A stretch of DNA of 64,000 bases from an uncultured Tenacibaculum sp. (GCF_947504135.1 NZ_CANNGG010000001.1:124001-188000), one strand, 5' to 3'. Counted from the stretch's first letter, positions 33,358-42,351 are shown. The notes: generated by a model from the sequence alone, not told the origin. Numbers and translations: made by a program.

Positions 33358-34011
33358 CTAAACCTTTCCATTCCACTCATTGTAAAACTGCTGTAAAAAG
33401 TCCTCCATGTATGCGTGTCTTTGTGCTGCAATAGCTTTACCTGCTTGTGTGTTCATTTTATCTTTTAATAATAATAACTTTTCATAAAAATGATTAATAG
33501 TTGGCGCAGTAGACTTTTTATACTCCTCTTTTGTCATCTTTAAATTCGGAGGAATCTCAGGATTGTACAATTCCCTGTTTTTAAATCCGCCATAATTAAA
33601 ACAACGAGCAATACCAATAGCGCCAATAGCATCTAATCGGTCTGCATCCTGAATTACATCAAGTTCAGGAGAAGTGAACTTTTGTTCAAAATTCCCTCCT
33701 TTAAAAGAAATGTTCGTAATTATCTTTTCTATATGAGTAATGATTTCTTCAGAAACTTTCTGACTTTCTAGAAACACTCTCGCTTTTTGGGACCCAACAG
33801 TTTCATCTCCATTGTAAAATTTGCTATCCGCTATATCATGTAGCAAAGCTCCTAAAGAAACCACAAACACATCTACCTTTTCATCTTTTGCAATCAACAA
33901 TGCGTTTTTATATACGCGTTCAATGTGAAAAAAATCATGCCCGCCCTCTGCTCCTTGTAAAGTTTCTTTTACAAACTTAATTGTGTTTTGTATTATTTGC
34001 TCTTTGTTCAT
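33358..34011 (-). CDS. HD-domain phosphohydrolase
   Basis: A 217-residue cytosolic metal-dependent phosphohydrolase. The HD-superfamily residues are visible: His in GHDFFHIERVY, HD in LLHDIAD and Asp in IQDADRLDAIGAIG. It resembles YedJ/YpgQ-type nucleotide phosphohydrolases, with the substrate unproven. The start is the ATG at 34011; the longer frame begins inside the promoter element. It is monocistronic. Confidence 0.86.
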   Translation of the reverse strand: MNKEQIIQNTIKFVKETLQGAEGGHDFFHIERVYKNALLIAKDEKVDVFVVSLGALLHDIADSKFYNGDETVGSQKARVFLESQKVSEEIITHIEKIITNISFKGGNFEQKFTSPELDVIQDADRLDAIGAIGIARCFNYGGFKNRELYNPEIPPNLKMTKEEYKKSTAPTINHFYEKLLLLKDKMNTQAGKAIAAQRHAYMEDFLQQFYNEWNGKV

Positions 34012-34015
34012 ATTC

Positions 34016-34023
34016 CAAAAATA
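34016..34023 (-). promoter_or_regulatory. -7 element TATTTTTG in a terminator tail
   Basis: Exact consensus on the minus strand, then GAAT and the ATG at 34011, giving a likely leaderless mRNA. The element is part of the T-rich tail of the asd terminator. Confidence 0.5.
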
Positions 34024-34054
34024 AAAATCCTGCACTTGTAAGTACAGGATTTTT
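34023..34054 (-). terminator. Terminator of asd
   Basis: AAAAATCCTG (34023-34032) pairs with CAGGATTTTT (34045-34054) around a partly self-complementary loop, followed on the minus strand by ATTTTTG. Confidence 0.75.
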
Positions 34055-34079
34055 ACATATTATTTATGTTTACTTCTTT

Positions 34080-35087
34080 CTAAGCAGTAACTGATGACTT
34101 TACTAAATTGTTAGCCACTAAATATTCTGCTATTTGAATTGTATTGGTCGCCGCTCCTTTACGCAAATTATCTGCAACAATCCACATATTTAAGGTATTT
34201 GGTTGAGATTCGTCTCTTCTAATTCTACCCACAAAAACCTCATCTTTATTATTTGCTAAAATTGGCATTGGATAAACGTTGTTTTGCACATCATCTTGTA
34301 CAATAACTCCATCTGATTGATCAAGTAATTCACGAACTTTCTCTAATTCAAAATCGTTTTCAAACTGAACATTTACAGCTTCAGAATGTCCACCCGCTGT
34401 TGGAATTCTAACCGCTGTAGCTGTAATACTAAAAGAATCGTCTCGTAAAATCTTTTTAGGTTCTTTTACCAGCTTCATTTCCTCTTTAGTGTAACCATTT
34501 TCTAAAAACACATCACAATGTGGTAATGCATTTCTTCCAATAGGGTGCGGATATGCCATTTCGCCTTCAACTCCCGCTTCTTCATTGTCTAATTGTTGAA
34601 CCGCTTTAACACCAGTTCCCGAAACTGATTGATACGTTGAAATTACCACACGCTTCATTTTATACTCTTTGTGTAACGGAGCTAATGCCATTACTAACTG
34701 AATAGTAGAGCAGTTTGGGTTTGCAATAATCTTATCTTCACTAGTTAGTACATCTCCGTTAATTTCTGGAACTACTAACTTCTTTGTTGGATCCATTCTC
34801 CAAGCTGATGAATTATCAATTACAGTTGTACCAACCTCAGCAAATTTAGGAGCCCATTCTAATGAAGTATCTCCTCCAGCAGAAAACAACGCAATATCTG
34901 GTCGCATCGTAACTGCGGTTTCTAAACCTACTACTGTATAATTTGTTCCTTGAAATTCAATTTGATTTCCTACTGAACGTTCTGACGCAACAGGAATTAA
35001 TTCTGTTACTGGGAAATTACGTTCTGCTAATACTTGTAACATTACATTACCTACCATTCCGGTAGCTCCTACCACTGCTACTCTCAT
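34080..35087 (-). CDS. asd: Aspartate-semialdehyde dehydrogenase
   Basis: A 335-residue enzyme reducing aspartyl phosphate to aspartate semialdehyde, the branch point to lysine, diaminopimelate, threonine and methionine. The NADP motif GATGMVG is at 8-14. The catalytic Cys126 lies in NPNCSTIQ. The substrate-binding His is in PTAGGHSEAVNV. It is monocistronic, with an AACCTTTG near-match to the -7 element upstream. Confidence 0.94.
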   Translation of the reverse strand: MRVAVVGATGMVGNVMLQVLAERNFPVTELIPVASERSVGNQIEFQGTNYTVVGLETAVTMRPDIALFSAGGDTSLEWAPKFAEVGTTVIDNSSAWRMDPTKKLVVPEINGDVLTSEDKIIANPNCSTIQLVMALAPLHKEYKMKRVVISTYQSVSGTGVKAVQQLDNEEAGVEGEMAYPHPIGRNALPHCDVFLENGYTKEEMKLVKEPKKILRDDSFSITATAVRIPTAGGHSEAVNVQFENDFELEKVRELLDQSDGVIVQDDVQNNVYPMPILANNKDEVFVGRIRRDESQPNTLNMWIVADNLRKGAATNTIQIAEYLVANNLVKSSVTA

Positions 35088-35388
35088 CTTTTTACTATTT
35101 GAGTATAAAATTAATTGTTTGTATGGTACAAAGGTTTAAAAAAATTAAATTGGTTGTATCTTATTTGTATAAAAAAAAGCGTTAAAGTTTAAAATTACAT
35201 CACTTTTCATTTAAAAGTCTTGTTTTAAACAGTAAAACACCTAAAAACTAGCCACTAATCATTTAGTAAATATAATTACAATTTTAAATGTTTAAGGCTC
35301 AATTACCGAGTAAAATGCAAAAAATCAGTACATTTGCACCGATTTTATGCAAAATCAATAAAATATTGTTTAACTTAAAAGGTATAGC
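35088..35388. other. Intergenic region between divergent asd and trhO
   Basis: About 300 bases without a gene. It contains a consensus -7 element for trhO (35329-35336) and a weaker AACCTTTG site for asd near 35130 on the minus strand. The trhO leader is about 50 nt. No reading frame, hairpin or repeat of note was seen in the rest. Confidence 0.6.
35329..35336 (+). promoter_or_regulatory. -7 element TACATTTG for the trhO operon
   Basis: Exact consensus 52 nt before the trhO ATG. Confidence 0.5.
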
Positions 35389-36420
35389 ATGCAACTGTAC
35401 AACAAGTTAAGCGCAGAAGAACGCGCTAAATTAATAGACGAAGCGGGTAAAGACCGTATTACTATTTCTTTCTATCGATATTACAAGATAGAAAATCCAA
35501 CCCTATTTAGAAATAAACTATTCCTAGAATGGAATGAGCTAGAAGTATTAGGAAGAACCTATGTTTCTTATGAAGGAATCAATGCTCAAATTTCTGTTCC
35601 TGCTGAAAATTTCAACGCTTTAAAAAAACAATTAGACAGCATTTCTTTTTTAGAGGGAATTCGTTTAAATGTAGCTGTTGAACACGACAATAAATCATTT
35701 TTAAAATTAAAAGTAAAGGTTCGTGATAAAATCGTAGCTGACGGATTAAACGATGACACTTTTGACGTTACTAACAAAGGAGTTCATTTAAATGCAAAAG
35801 AATTTAACGAAATGTTAGCAGATCCAAATACGGTTTGTGTAGATATGCGTAACCATTACGAAAGTGAAATTGGGCATTTTGAAGGTGCAGTAACTCCAGA
35901 TGTTGATACGTTTAGAGACTCTTTAGACATTATTGAAGAAGATTTAAAAGACCATAAAGAAGATAAAAACTTATTAATGTATTGTACAGGTGGAATTCGA
36001 TGTGAAAAAGCCTCTGCCTACTACAAACATAAAGGCTTTAAAAATGTTTTCCAACTTGAAGGTGGAATTATTGAATACACTCGTCAGGTAAAATCAGAAG
36101 GTTTAGAAAACAAGTTTTTAGGCAAGAATTTTGTTTTTGATCACCGAAGATCTGAAAAAATTTCTGATGATGTAATTGCCAATTGCCACCAATGTGGAAA
36201 ACCTTGCGACACACATACCAATTGTGCTAACGAAGGTTGTCACTTATTATTCATTCAATGTGATGAATGTGCTGAAAAAATGGAAAACACCTGTTCTCCT
36301 GAGTGTCAAGACATCATTCACTTACCTTACGAAGAACAAAAAGAATTGCGTAAAGGAAAACACGCAAGCAATAAAATATTTAAAAAAGGGCGTTCAGAAG
36401 CTTTAAAATTTAAAAAGTAA
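35389..36420 (+). CDS. trhO: tRNA uridine(34) hydroxylase, rhodanese type
   Basis: A 343-residue YceA/TrhO protein, which in E. coli hydroxylates tRNA U34 to ho5U using O2. It has an N-terminal UPF0176 domain (about 1-125), a rhodanese domain with the active Cys199 (LMYCTGGIRCEKA), and a C-terminal Cys-rich zinc region (CHQCGKPCDTH through TCSPEC). The stop codon shares one base with the start of the U32 gene (TAATG), so translation is coupled. That gene belongs to the family with the alternative ho5U enzyme, which supports the role. Confidence 0.9.
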   Translation: MQLYNKLSAEERAKLIDEAGKDRITISFYRYYKIENPTLFRNKLFLEWNELEVLGRTYVSYEGINAQISVPAENFNALKKQLDSISFLEGIRLNVAVEHDNKSFLKLKVKVRDKIVADGLNDDTFDVTNKGVHLNAKEFNEMLADPNTVCVDMRNHYESEIGHFEGAVTPDVDTFRDSLDIIEEDLKDHKEDKNLLMYCTGGIRCEKASAYYKHKGFKNVFQLEGGIIEYTRQVKSEGLENKFLGKNFVFDHRRSEKISDDVIANCHQCGKPCDTHTNCANEGCHLLFIQCDECAEKMENTCSPECQDIIHLPYEEQKELRKGKHASNKIFKKGRSEALKFKK

Positions 36421-37667
36421 TGCAAAAGATTGAGTTAATGGCTCCTGCTGGTAATTTTGAATCGTTACAAGCAGCTTTAGATAATGGATGTGATTCTATA
36501 TATTTTGGTGTAGAGCAATTAAATATGCGCGCTCGAGCATCTATCAACTTTACCTTAGATGATTTAGAAGAAATATCACGTAGATGTTCAGAAAAAAATG
36601 TTCGTACCTATTTGACTTTAAATACGATTGTTTATGATCATGATTTATCGATTGTAAAAACTTTAATCAAAAGAGCCAAAGAAGCTAATATTACTGCGGT
36701 AATTGCAATGGATCAAGCTGTAATTGCCATGGCTAGGGCTGAAGGTATGGAGGTTCACATTTCTACTCAAATTAACATTACCAATATAGAAACGGTTAAG
36801 TTTTATGCCATGTTTGCTGACACTGTGGTATTGAGTAGAGAATTGAGTTTACGTCAAGTAAAAAAGATTACTGAACAGATTGAAAAAGAAGAAATCAAAG
36901 GACCTTCTGGTCGTTTGTTAGAAATTGAAATTTTTGGTCACGGAGCACTTTGTATGGCGGTTTCTGGAAAATGTTACATGAGCTTGCATTCACACAACTC
37001 ATCAGCAAACAGAGGTGCTTGCAAACAAAATTGCCGTAAAAAATATACAGTGATTGATCAAGAATCTGGTTTTGAAATGGAATTAGATAATGAGTACATC
37101 ATGTCTCCAAAAGATTTATGTACTATTGATTTCTTAGACCAGGTTGCCGATGCAGGAATTAAAGTATTGAAGATTGAAGGTCGTGGTCGTGCTCCTGAAT
37201 ATGTAGCCAAAGTTATCAAGTGTTATCGCGATGCCATCGACAGTTTATACAACGGAACTTACGATAAAGAAAAGGTAATTAGCTGGATGCAAGAGCTTGA
37301 AAAAGTATACAATCGTGGTTTTTGGAACGGGTATTACTTGGGACAAAAATTAGGTGAGTGGAGTAAAGAACCTGGTTCGCACGCTACTCAAAAGAAAGTA
37401 TACTTAGGAAAAGGAATGCACTATTTTTCAAAAGCAGAAGTTGGAGAGTTTAAGATTGAAGCGTATGATTTAGCTGTGGGCGACACTATTTTAATTACAG
37501 GACCAACAACTGGTGCGCAAGAAATGGAATTAAAAAGTATGTTTGTAAATGATAAGGAAGCACAAACTGCTACCAAGGGTGATGAAGTTACTATGAAATT
37601 AGATTTCAGAATTCGCCCATCAGACAAGTTATACAAAATTGTAAAAACTGAATTTGCTAAAAACTAA
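36420..37667 (+). CDS. trhP: U32 family protein, probable tRNA ho5U34 synthase TrhP
   Basis: A 415-residue U32 'peptidase' family member of the YegQ/TrhP kind. These are not proved peptidases. E. coli TrhP makes ho5U34 in tRNA from prephenate in an iron-sulphur-dependent way. The four cluster cysteines are Cys178, Cys185, Cys201 and Cys205 (C-x6-C-x15-C-x3-C). The TIM-barrel N-terminus (LMAPAGNFESLQAAL) and C-terminal beta domain are complete. It overlaps trhO and the ferredoxin by one base each (TAATG). Other U32 proteins act in ubiquinone or rRNA hydroxylation; trhO next door favours TrhP. Confidence 0.85.
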   Translation: MQKIELMAPAGNFESLQAALDNGCDSIYFGVEQLNMRARASINFTLDDLEEISRRCSEKNVRTYLTLNTIVYDHDLSIVKTLIKRAKEANITAVIAMDQAVIAMARAEGMEVHISTQINITNIETVKFYAMFADTVVLSRELSLRQVKKITEQIEKEEIKGPSGRLLEIEIFGHGALCMAVSGKCYMSLHSHNSSANRGACKQNCRKKYTVIDQESGFEMELDNEYIMSPKDLCTIDFLDQVADAGIKVLKIEGRGRAPEYVAKVIKCYRDAIDSLYNGTYDKEKVISWMQELEKVYNRGFWNGYYLGQKLGEWSKEPGSHATQKKVYLGKGMHYFSKAEVGEFKIEAYDLAVGDTILITGPTTGAQEMELKSMFVNDKEAQTATKGDEVTMKLDFRIRPSDKLYKIVKTEFAKN

Positions 37668-37897
37668 TGGTTGTAATTACGTTACAAAGAAACAAGTGTA
37701 TTGGCTGTAATTATTGCGTGGAGTTAGCTCCAGCACAATTTCAAATGTCGAAGAAAGACGGAAAATCAGTTTTATTGTATTCTACAGAAAAGAAAGGTTT
37801 CTTTACCATAAAATCACACGATGATAGTATTTTTGAGCCTTCTCATGAAGCTAAAAAAGCGTGTCCGGTGAAAATTATTGAAGTAAAACAAGTATAG
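37667..37897 (+). CDS. [4Fe-4S] ferredoxin
   Basis: A 76-residue single-cluster ferredoxin with Cys11, Cys14 and Cys17 (CIGCNYC) and Cys66 (CPV). Its start overlaps the stop of the U32 gene by one base, and a terminator follows. The tight coupling suggests it supplies electrons to, or is otherwise needed by, the U32 hydroxylase. That is inference; the E. coli gene is not known to me to have such a neighbour. Confidence 0.88.
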   Translation: MVVITLQRNKCIGCNYCVELAPAQFQMSKKDGKSVLLYSTEKKGFFTIKSHDDSIFEPSHEAKKACPVKIIEVKQV

Positions 37898-37924
37898 TTT
37901 TAGAGAAAAGAATCAAGACTAACA

Positions 37925-37948
37925 AAAAGCTCTCTTACGAGGGCTTTT
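37925..37948 (+). terminator. Terminator of the trhO-trhP-ferredoxin operon
   Basis: AAAAGCTCTC-TTAC-GAGGGCTTTT (37925-37948), with one G-U pair, followed by T-rich sequence that merges with the dinB promoter element. Confidence 0.75.
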
Positions 37949-37950
37949 GT

Positions 37951-37958
37951 TATTTTTA
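37951..37958 (+). promoter_or_regulatory. -7 element TATTTTTA four bases before dinB ATG
   Basis: Near-consensus element, then CAGA, then the ATG at 37963. It lies 2 nt after the terminator stem. Confidence 0.45.
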
Positions 37959-37962
37959 CAGA

Positions 37963-39045
37963 ATGGAATTACAACCTCCTTTTCGTAAAATTATTCATGT
38001 AGATATGGATGCTTTTTATGCATCTGTTGAGCAATTGGATAATCCTGAACTAAGAGGAAAACCAGTTGCTGTGGGTGGTAGTGAGATACGAGGTGTGGTT
38101 TCTGCTGCCAGTTACGAAGCTAGAAAATTTGGAGTTCGTTCTGCCATGAGTGGTGTGTTGGCAAAACAAAAATGTCCACACATCATCTTTGTACCTCCTA
38201 GATTTGATCGCTACAAAGAAATATCCTCTAAAATCAGGAAGATATTTTACGATTATACCGATTTGGTTGAACCTCTATCGTTGGACGAAGCTTATTTAGA
38301 TGTTACTGAAAATAAAAAGGGGAATCCCTCAGCTAGTATGATTGCTCAAGAAATTCGTCAGCGAATTTGGGATGAATTAGAGTTACGAGCATCCGCGGGA
38401 ATATCTATTAATAAATTTATTGCCAAAGTAGCTTCCGATATTAACAAACCCAATGGACAAAAAACTATCAACCCTGAAGAAGTTCTAGAGTTTCTAGAAC
38501 AATTACCTGTAAATAAGTTTTATGGTGTAGGAAAAGTTACAGCCGCTAAAATGCACAATCTAGGTATTTTTACGGGATTGGATTTAAAACAGAAATCACT
38601 GGAAGAACTTTCTAAACTGTTTGGGAAATCTGGCGTACATTATTACCATATTGTTCGAGGGATTCATAATTCAGTAGTAAAACCTAATCGTATTCGAAAA
38701 TCAATTGCTGCCGAAACTACTTTTAGAGAAAATCTATCTTCAGAGGTTTTTATGTTAGAACGTCTTGATAAAATCGCTGATGAGTTGGAACGCCGCATGA
38801 AAAAATCGAATACCAAAGGAAAAACAGTTACTTTAAAAATCAAATACAGTGATTTTACACAACAAACCCGCAGCAAAACTACCAATCATTATCTTCAGCT
38901 AAAAAAAGAGTTCTATCCTATCGTAAAAGAGCTGTTATACCAAGATACACTTAATAACTCTGTTAGATTATTAGGCATCTCTTTTAGTAATTTAAATACT
39001 GAGAAAACTGAACCTGTTTGGGTACAGTTACGATTTGATTTTTAA
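37963..39045 (+). CDS. dinB: DNA polymerase IV
   Basis: A 360-residue Y-family translesion polymerase. Catalytic motifs: HVDMDAFYASVEQ with the first Asp near residue 13, SLDEAYLDV with the Asp-Glu pair, and ASAGISINKFIAKVASD. The little-finger domain is complete, and the C-terminal QLRFDF may be the beta-clamp peptide. No LexA-like box was recognised upstream. Its last four bases overlap the end of the convergent kinase gene, with no terminator between them. Confidence 0.94.
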   Translation: MELQPPFRKIIHVDMDAFYASVEQLDNPELRGKPVAVGGSEIRGVVSAASYEARKFGVRSAMSGVLAKQKCPHIIFVPPRFDRYKEISSKIRKIFYDYTDLVEPLSLDEAYLDVTENKKGNPSASMIAQEIRQRIWDELELRASAGISINKFIAKVASDINKPNGQKTINPEEVLEFLEQLPVNKFYGVGKVTAAKMHNLGIFTGLDLKQKSLEELSKLFGKSGVHYYHIVRGIHNSVVKPNRIRKSIAAETTFRENLSSEVFMLERLDKIADELERRMKKSNTKGKTVTLKIKYSDFTQQTRSKTTNHYLQLKKEFYPIVKELLYQDTLNNSVRLLGISFSNLNTEKTEPVWVQLRFDF

Positions 39046-40964
39046 AGTATTGGTATTCTCAACGAAACTTTGGTGCCTTTAGGGTTTCCTTGTTCATCAA
39101 TTATATCTGTATAAATTAATGAATAATTATTGGCGTACTCGTTGGCAAAGTTTCGTAATCGTTCTTTAGTCAAATCTATACCTATCGACCTTCTATTCAA
39201 CGATTTGTTTTTTCTAATTTTCATAGCCGCGTCCCTACCAATTCCATTATCTACAATATCAATTTGTATAAATTCGTCTGATATTTTGGTAACTGACAAC
39301 GAAACTTCTTTTTTTCCTTTCTTAGATGAAAGTCCATGCCAAATAGAATTTTCTAAGAAAGGTTGCAATATAAGTGGTGGAACTTTTATTCTTTCAATAT
39401 TTACACCTTCATCTACTTTTTCTATATAGTTTACTTCGTTAGATAGTCGAATATTTTCAATACTCATATATAAATTCATTGTTTTTAGTTCTTCACTTAA
39501 TGTTACCTCCTTTACAGATGAAGATTCTAAAATACTTCGAATTAACTTTGAAAACTTGTTTAAGTAGTGTACCGCATTCTTTTGTTCGTTGTTAATAACA
39601 TACAACTTTATTGAATTTAAGGCATTAAAAACAAAATGTGGATTCATTTGAATTCTCAATGCTTCCTGCTCTAGTTTCAATATTTTTTTGTCGTTATTTA
39701 ACAAACGTTGTCTGTACATAGAATACAACAATACCCCTAATAACGCTATAGAAACTAAGGCAATGATTAAAACATTTCTGTTTCGAAGTAATTTAAGTTT
39801 AGCAATCTCATTTTCTTTTGCTAAGCTTTTAATTTTATTTCTACTTACCTCATTATCATATTTATTAATAAGGTTGTTTACGTAAGAAATATTTTTGTCA
39901 TTGAAAGTTTTTCGTTCTCCTTCTATTGCTTTTTTATAAAAATCATATGCATTTTTAAAATCTCCTTTTTCTTCATAAAATTCAGATAAATACAGGTTAG
40001 ACTTGTTTATTCCTGAAGGAATTTCATGCTTTTTTGCAATTTCTAATGCTTTTTCGAGGTTCACTTTTGCCTTACCTAAACTATCTAATTTTAATTGGAT
40101 GTATCCTAAAGTTGCAAAGATCTCTGAGGTATAATACTGATTTCCTATTTCCTCAGAAACAGGAACAACTTCATTTACATAATTATAAGCCTCTTCATAT
40201 TTTCCTTGCATTAATAAAACATCACCTATACTTTTGTGGCATATTACTTTTCCTAAATCTGATTTAATTTCTAAGTTATACGCCAACGATTTTTGATAAT
40301 GTTCTAATGCTACATCAATATCTCCTAAATTCTTAAACGCAAATCCTATATTCTGATGATTTATTGCAAGTCCTCTTTTATCTCCCGTTCTACTTTGTAT
40401 TAAAATAGATTTTTTAAACTTTTCTAATGCTAACTGATATTGTTTTAAGGCTAAGTAGATGTTACCGATACTGTTGTTAGAAATACTAATACTTATTTTA
40501 GTATCTATATCTGGCCGCTCAATTTTATCTGCTAGCTCTAATGCCATTTGATGGTAGTTAAGAGCACTTCTAACCTTGTCTTGGCGCCTATAAACCACTC
40601 CTATTTGATTAAGAGTAACAATCTCTGCATTTACATCGTTTATTTCTCTTGCAAGTTCTAAAGCTTTTAAGTGATTTGCTATAGATTTATCAAAAAAGGA
40701 ATTATTTCTAAAACTTCTTCCTAATAAGTTATACGCATAAACTTCTCCTAGACTATAATTGTTTTTTCTGCTTTCTTTAAAGAGTAAATCGATCTCTTCG
40801 CTATCAAATCTACCTCTTTCAAAAAAACGGTACAGCTCGTAATAATTATCAATTTTTTTATTTACTGCCGTATGGATGAGACTATCTTTACTTTTTCCAT
40901 CATTTTGAGCATAACTAGAAAAAATTGTATAAAAAAGAAAAGAAATTATTACTAATTGCTTCAT
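39042..40964 (-). CDS. TPR sensor histidine kinase, LytS/YehU type
   Basis: A 640-residue sensor. A signal peptide (about 1-19, ending SSYAQ) leads to several tetratricopeptide repeats in the periplasm (about 75-370). A membrane helix (about 397-417) and a His_kinase domain with His443 in QMNPHFVFNALNSI follow. A HATPase domain has the N box LENSIWHG and G box DNGIGRDAA. It starts 6 nt after the LytTR regulator gene and is its obvious partner. The signal sensed is unknown. Such kinases with extracytoplasmic TPRs are frequent in Bacteroidetes. Confidence 0.9.
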   Translation of the reverse strand: MKQLVIISFLFYTIFSSYAQNDGKSKDSLIHTAVNKKIDNYYELYRFFERGRFDSEEIDLLFKESRKNNYSLGEVYAYNLLGRSFRNNSFFDKSIANHLKALELAREINDVNAEIVTLNQIGVVYRRQDKVRSALNYHQMALELADKIERPDIDTKISISISNNSIGNIYLALKQYQLALEKFKKSILIQSRTGDKRGLAINHQNIGFAFKNLGDIDVALEHYQKSLAYNLEIKSDLGKVICHKSIGDVLLMQGKYEEAYNYVNEVVPVSEEIGNQYYTSEIFATLGYIQLKLDSLGKAKVNLEKALEIAKKHEIPSGINKSNLYLSEFYEEKGDFKNAYDFYKKAIEGERKTFNDKNISYVNNLINKYDNEVSRNKIKSLAKENEIAKLKLLRNRNVLIIALVSIALLGVLLYSMYRQRLLNNDKKILKLEQEALRIQMNPHFVFNALNSIKLYVINNEQKNAVHYLNKFSKLIRSILESSSVKEVTLSEELKTMNLYMSIENIRLSNEVNYIEKVDEGVNIERIKVPPLILQPFLENSIWHGLSSKKGKKEVSLSVTKISDEFIQIDIVDNGIGRDAAMKIRKNKSLNRRSIGIDLTKERLRNFANEYANNYSLIYTDIIDEQGNPKGTKVSLRIPIL

Positions 40965-40970
40965 TTAAAC

Positions 40971-41705
40971 CTAAAATTTTTCTAAGAAATTAGATTTTCT
41001 CTGACGAGATACAGGAATTTTATGGTTGTTTTCTAACACTACATACCCATCTGACTTTAAAAACTCTTTAATCTTATTTAGGTTAATAACATATGAATTG
41101 TGTATTCTAAAAAAATGATCTTCAGGCAATAACGAATTAATCTCTTTTAACTTCTTTGTTACTACAATATTTTTATTTCCTGAAGTATGTATGGTTGAAT
41201 AATTTCCGTCAGATTCTACAAACAGAATTTCGTCTTCCGATAAAAAAACCAGTTTTCCATCGGTGTTTATCGTAATTTTTCTTCTATTAAATTTTTTATT
41301 GAAGCTAGATAATATTTTTTCCACCTTTTCTGTATTGTTATACTTCTTATGGTGAAGCTTTATTCTACCTATAGTTTCTTCTAAATCATCTGAATCAATT
41401 GGTTTTAGAAGATAGTCTATTGCTTGGTTTTTTAATGCTTTAATAGCATATTCATTATATGCAGTGGTAATTATAATAGCAAAATCTTTGTTATCTAGTT
41501 TTTCTAACAACTGAAAACCATCCATCGTAGGCATTTCAATATCTAAAAAAAGGCAATCAATATCATTTTCATTAATATATTTAATTGCTTTTTCTGCTTC
41601 GGTAAATGTTTCGATAATTTCTATATCTTCATGAAAATTTGACAACTCCCAAGACAACCCTTGTATTGCTTTGGGCTCGTCATCAACTATTACAGCTCTT
41701 AACAT
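40971..41705 (-). CDS. LytTR-family response regulator
   Basis: A 244-residue regulator. The receiver domain (about 1-120) has the acidic pair Asp8/Asp9, the phosphoacceptor Asp55 (CLFLDIEMP) and Lys in LLKPID. The LytTR DNA-binding domain (about 140-244) has ILFVESDGNYSTIHT and FFRIHNSYVINLNKI. It is first in the operon with the TPR kinase. The target promoters are unknown. The 360-nt upstream gap holds a possible small RNA transcribed away from it. Confidence 0.93.
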   Translation of the reverse strand: MLRAVIVDDEPKAIQGLSWELSNFHEDIEIIETFTEAEKAIKYINENDIDCLFLDIEMPTMDGFQLLEKLDNKDFAIIITTAYNEYAIKALKNQAIDYLLKPIDSDDLEETIGRIKLHHKKYNNTEKVEKILSSFNKKFNRRKITINTDGKLVFLSEDEILFVESDGNYSTIHTSGNKNIVVTKKLKEINSLLPEDHFFRIHNSYVINLNKIKEFLKSDGYVVLENNHKIPVSRQRKSNFLEKF

Positions 41706-41885
41706 TGTGTGTACATTTGTACCAAATGTAATAGATAATATCTTAAAAATAAAATATATAGATAACGCTTTATTTAAACCATAACTAAAGAGCTATAGTA
41801 TCATGAAATAATTACCATTTACACAAAAAAACAAACCATTTATACATCTACTCCCTAAAAACATCTTTTTTCCTCTGATATTTGT

Positions 41886-41983
41886 AGTGTAATACACAAG
41901 GGGAATCATATTGATAAATTGGGGGATTAATCAATAATGATATTAAGTTATGAAACACCGCTTTAACGAGCGGTGTTTTTTTT
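41886..41983 (+). ncRNA. Candidate small RNA or leader-peptide transcript
   Basis: A GATATTTG site (41877-41884, seven of eight match) and a strong terminator (41953-41983) delimit a transcript of about 97 nt in the 360-nt gap between the LytTR regulator and rpmA. It carries AAGGGG (41898-41903) and GGGGG (41921-41925). The same arrangement occurs at 33227-33253. A nine-codon frame MILSYETPL (41938-41967) runs into the terminator stem, so a leader peptide cannot be excluded. The rest of the gap (41706-41876) shows nothing distinct. Confidence 0.35.
41953..41983 (+). terminator. Rho-independent terminator of the small transcript
   Basis: AAACACCGCT (41953-41962) pairs with AGCGGTGTTT (41969-41978) around a six-base loop, ending in eight T. 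No annotated plus-strand gene ends nearby, so it must serve an unannotated transcript. Confidence 0.8.
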
Positions 41984-42011
41984 GTATAAATTTTAATGTT
42001 CGGTTTATATA

Positions 42012-42045
42012 CAAAAAAAGCTCAACTATTTCTAGTTGAGCTTTT
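42012..42045 (-). terminator. Terminator of rplU-rpmA
   Basis: AAAAGCTCAACT (42016-42027) pairs with AGTTGAGCTTTT (42034-42045). On the minus strand a run of seven T follows. Confidence 0.85.
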
Positions 42046-42068
42046 ATCTTATCTAATCAGTTAGTTTC

Positions 42069-42329
42069 TTAAGCCTCGAATGGAGTTACAGAAACGTATG
42101 ATTTGTTATCTCTTTTCTTTTGGAATTTTACAACACCATCAACTTTAGCGTGTAAAGTATGATCTTTACCCATGTAAACGTTTTCACCTGGATTGTGTTG
42201 AGTTCCTCTTTGACGAACAATAATGTTACCTGCAATTGCAGCTTGTCCTCCAAAAATCTTTACTCCTAATCGTTTCGATTCTGATTCACGACCGTTCTTC
42301 GAACTACCGACACCTTTCTTATGAGCCAT
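42069..42329 (-). CDS. rpmA: 50S ribosomal protein L27
   Basis: An 86-residue ribosomal protein of the large subunit near the peptidyl transferase centre. The N-terminus [15 protein letters not shown] and [17 protein letters not shown] are typical. There is no N-terminal extension needing the cleavage seen in Firmicutes. It lies 22 nt after rplU, the usual L21-L27 order. Confidence 0.97.
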   Translation of the reverse strand: MAHKKGVGSSKNGRESESKRLGVKIFGGQAAIAGNIIVRQRGTQHNPGENVYMGKDHTLHAKVDGVVKFQKKRDNKSYVSVTPFEA

Positions 42330-42351
42330 CTTTGTAAGTTTTTAAAGTTAA

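Noticed and set aside
39042..39045. Four-base tail-to-tail overlap of dinB and the TPR kinase gene as a regulatory antisense device
   Set aside because: Such overlaps through a shared TTAA stop are common between convergent genes; nothing further supports regulation.
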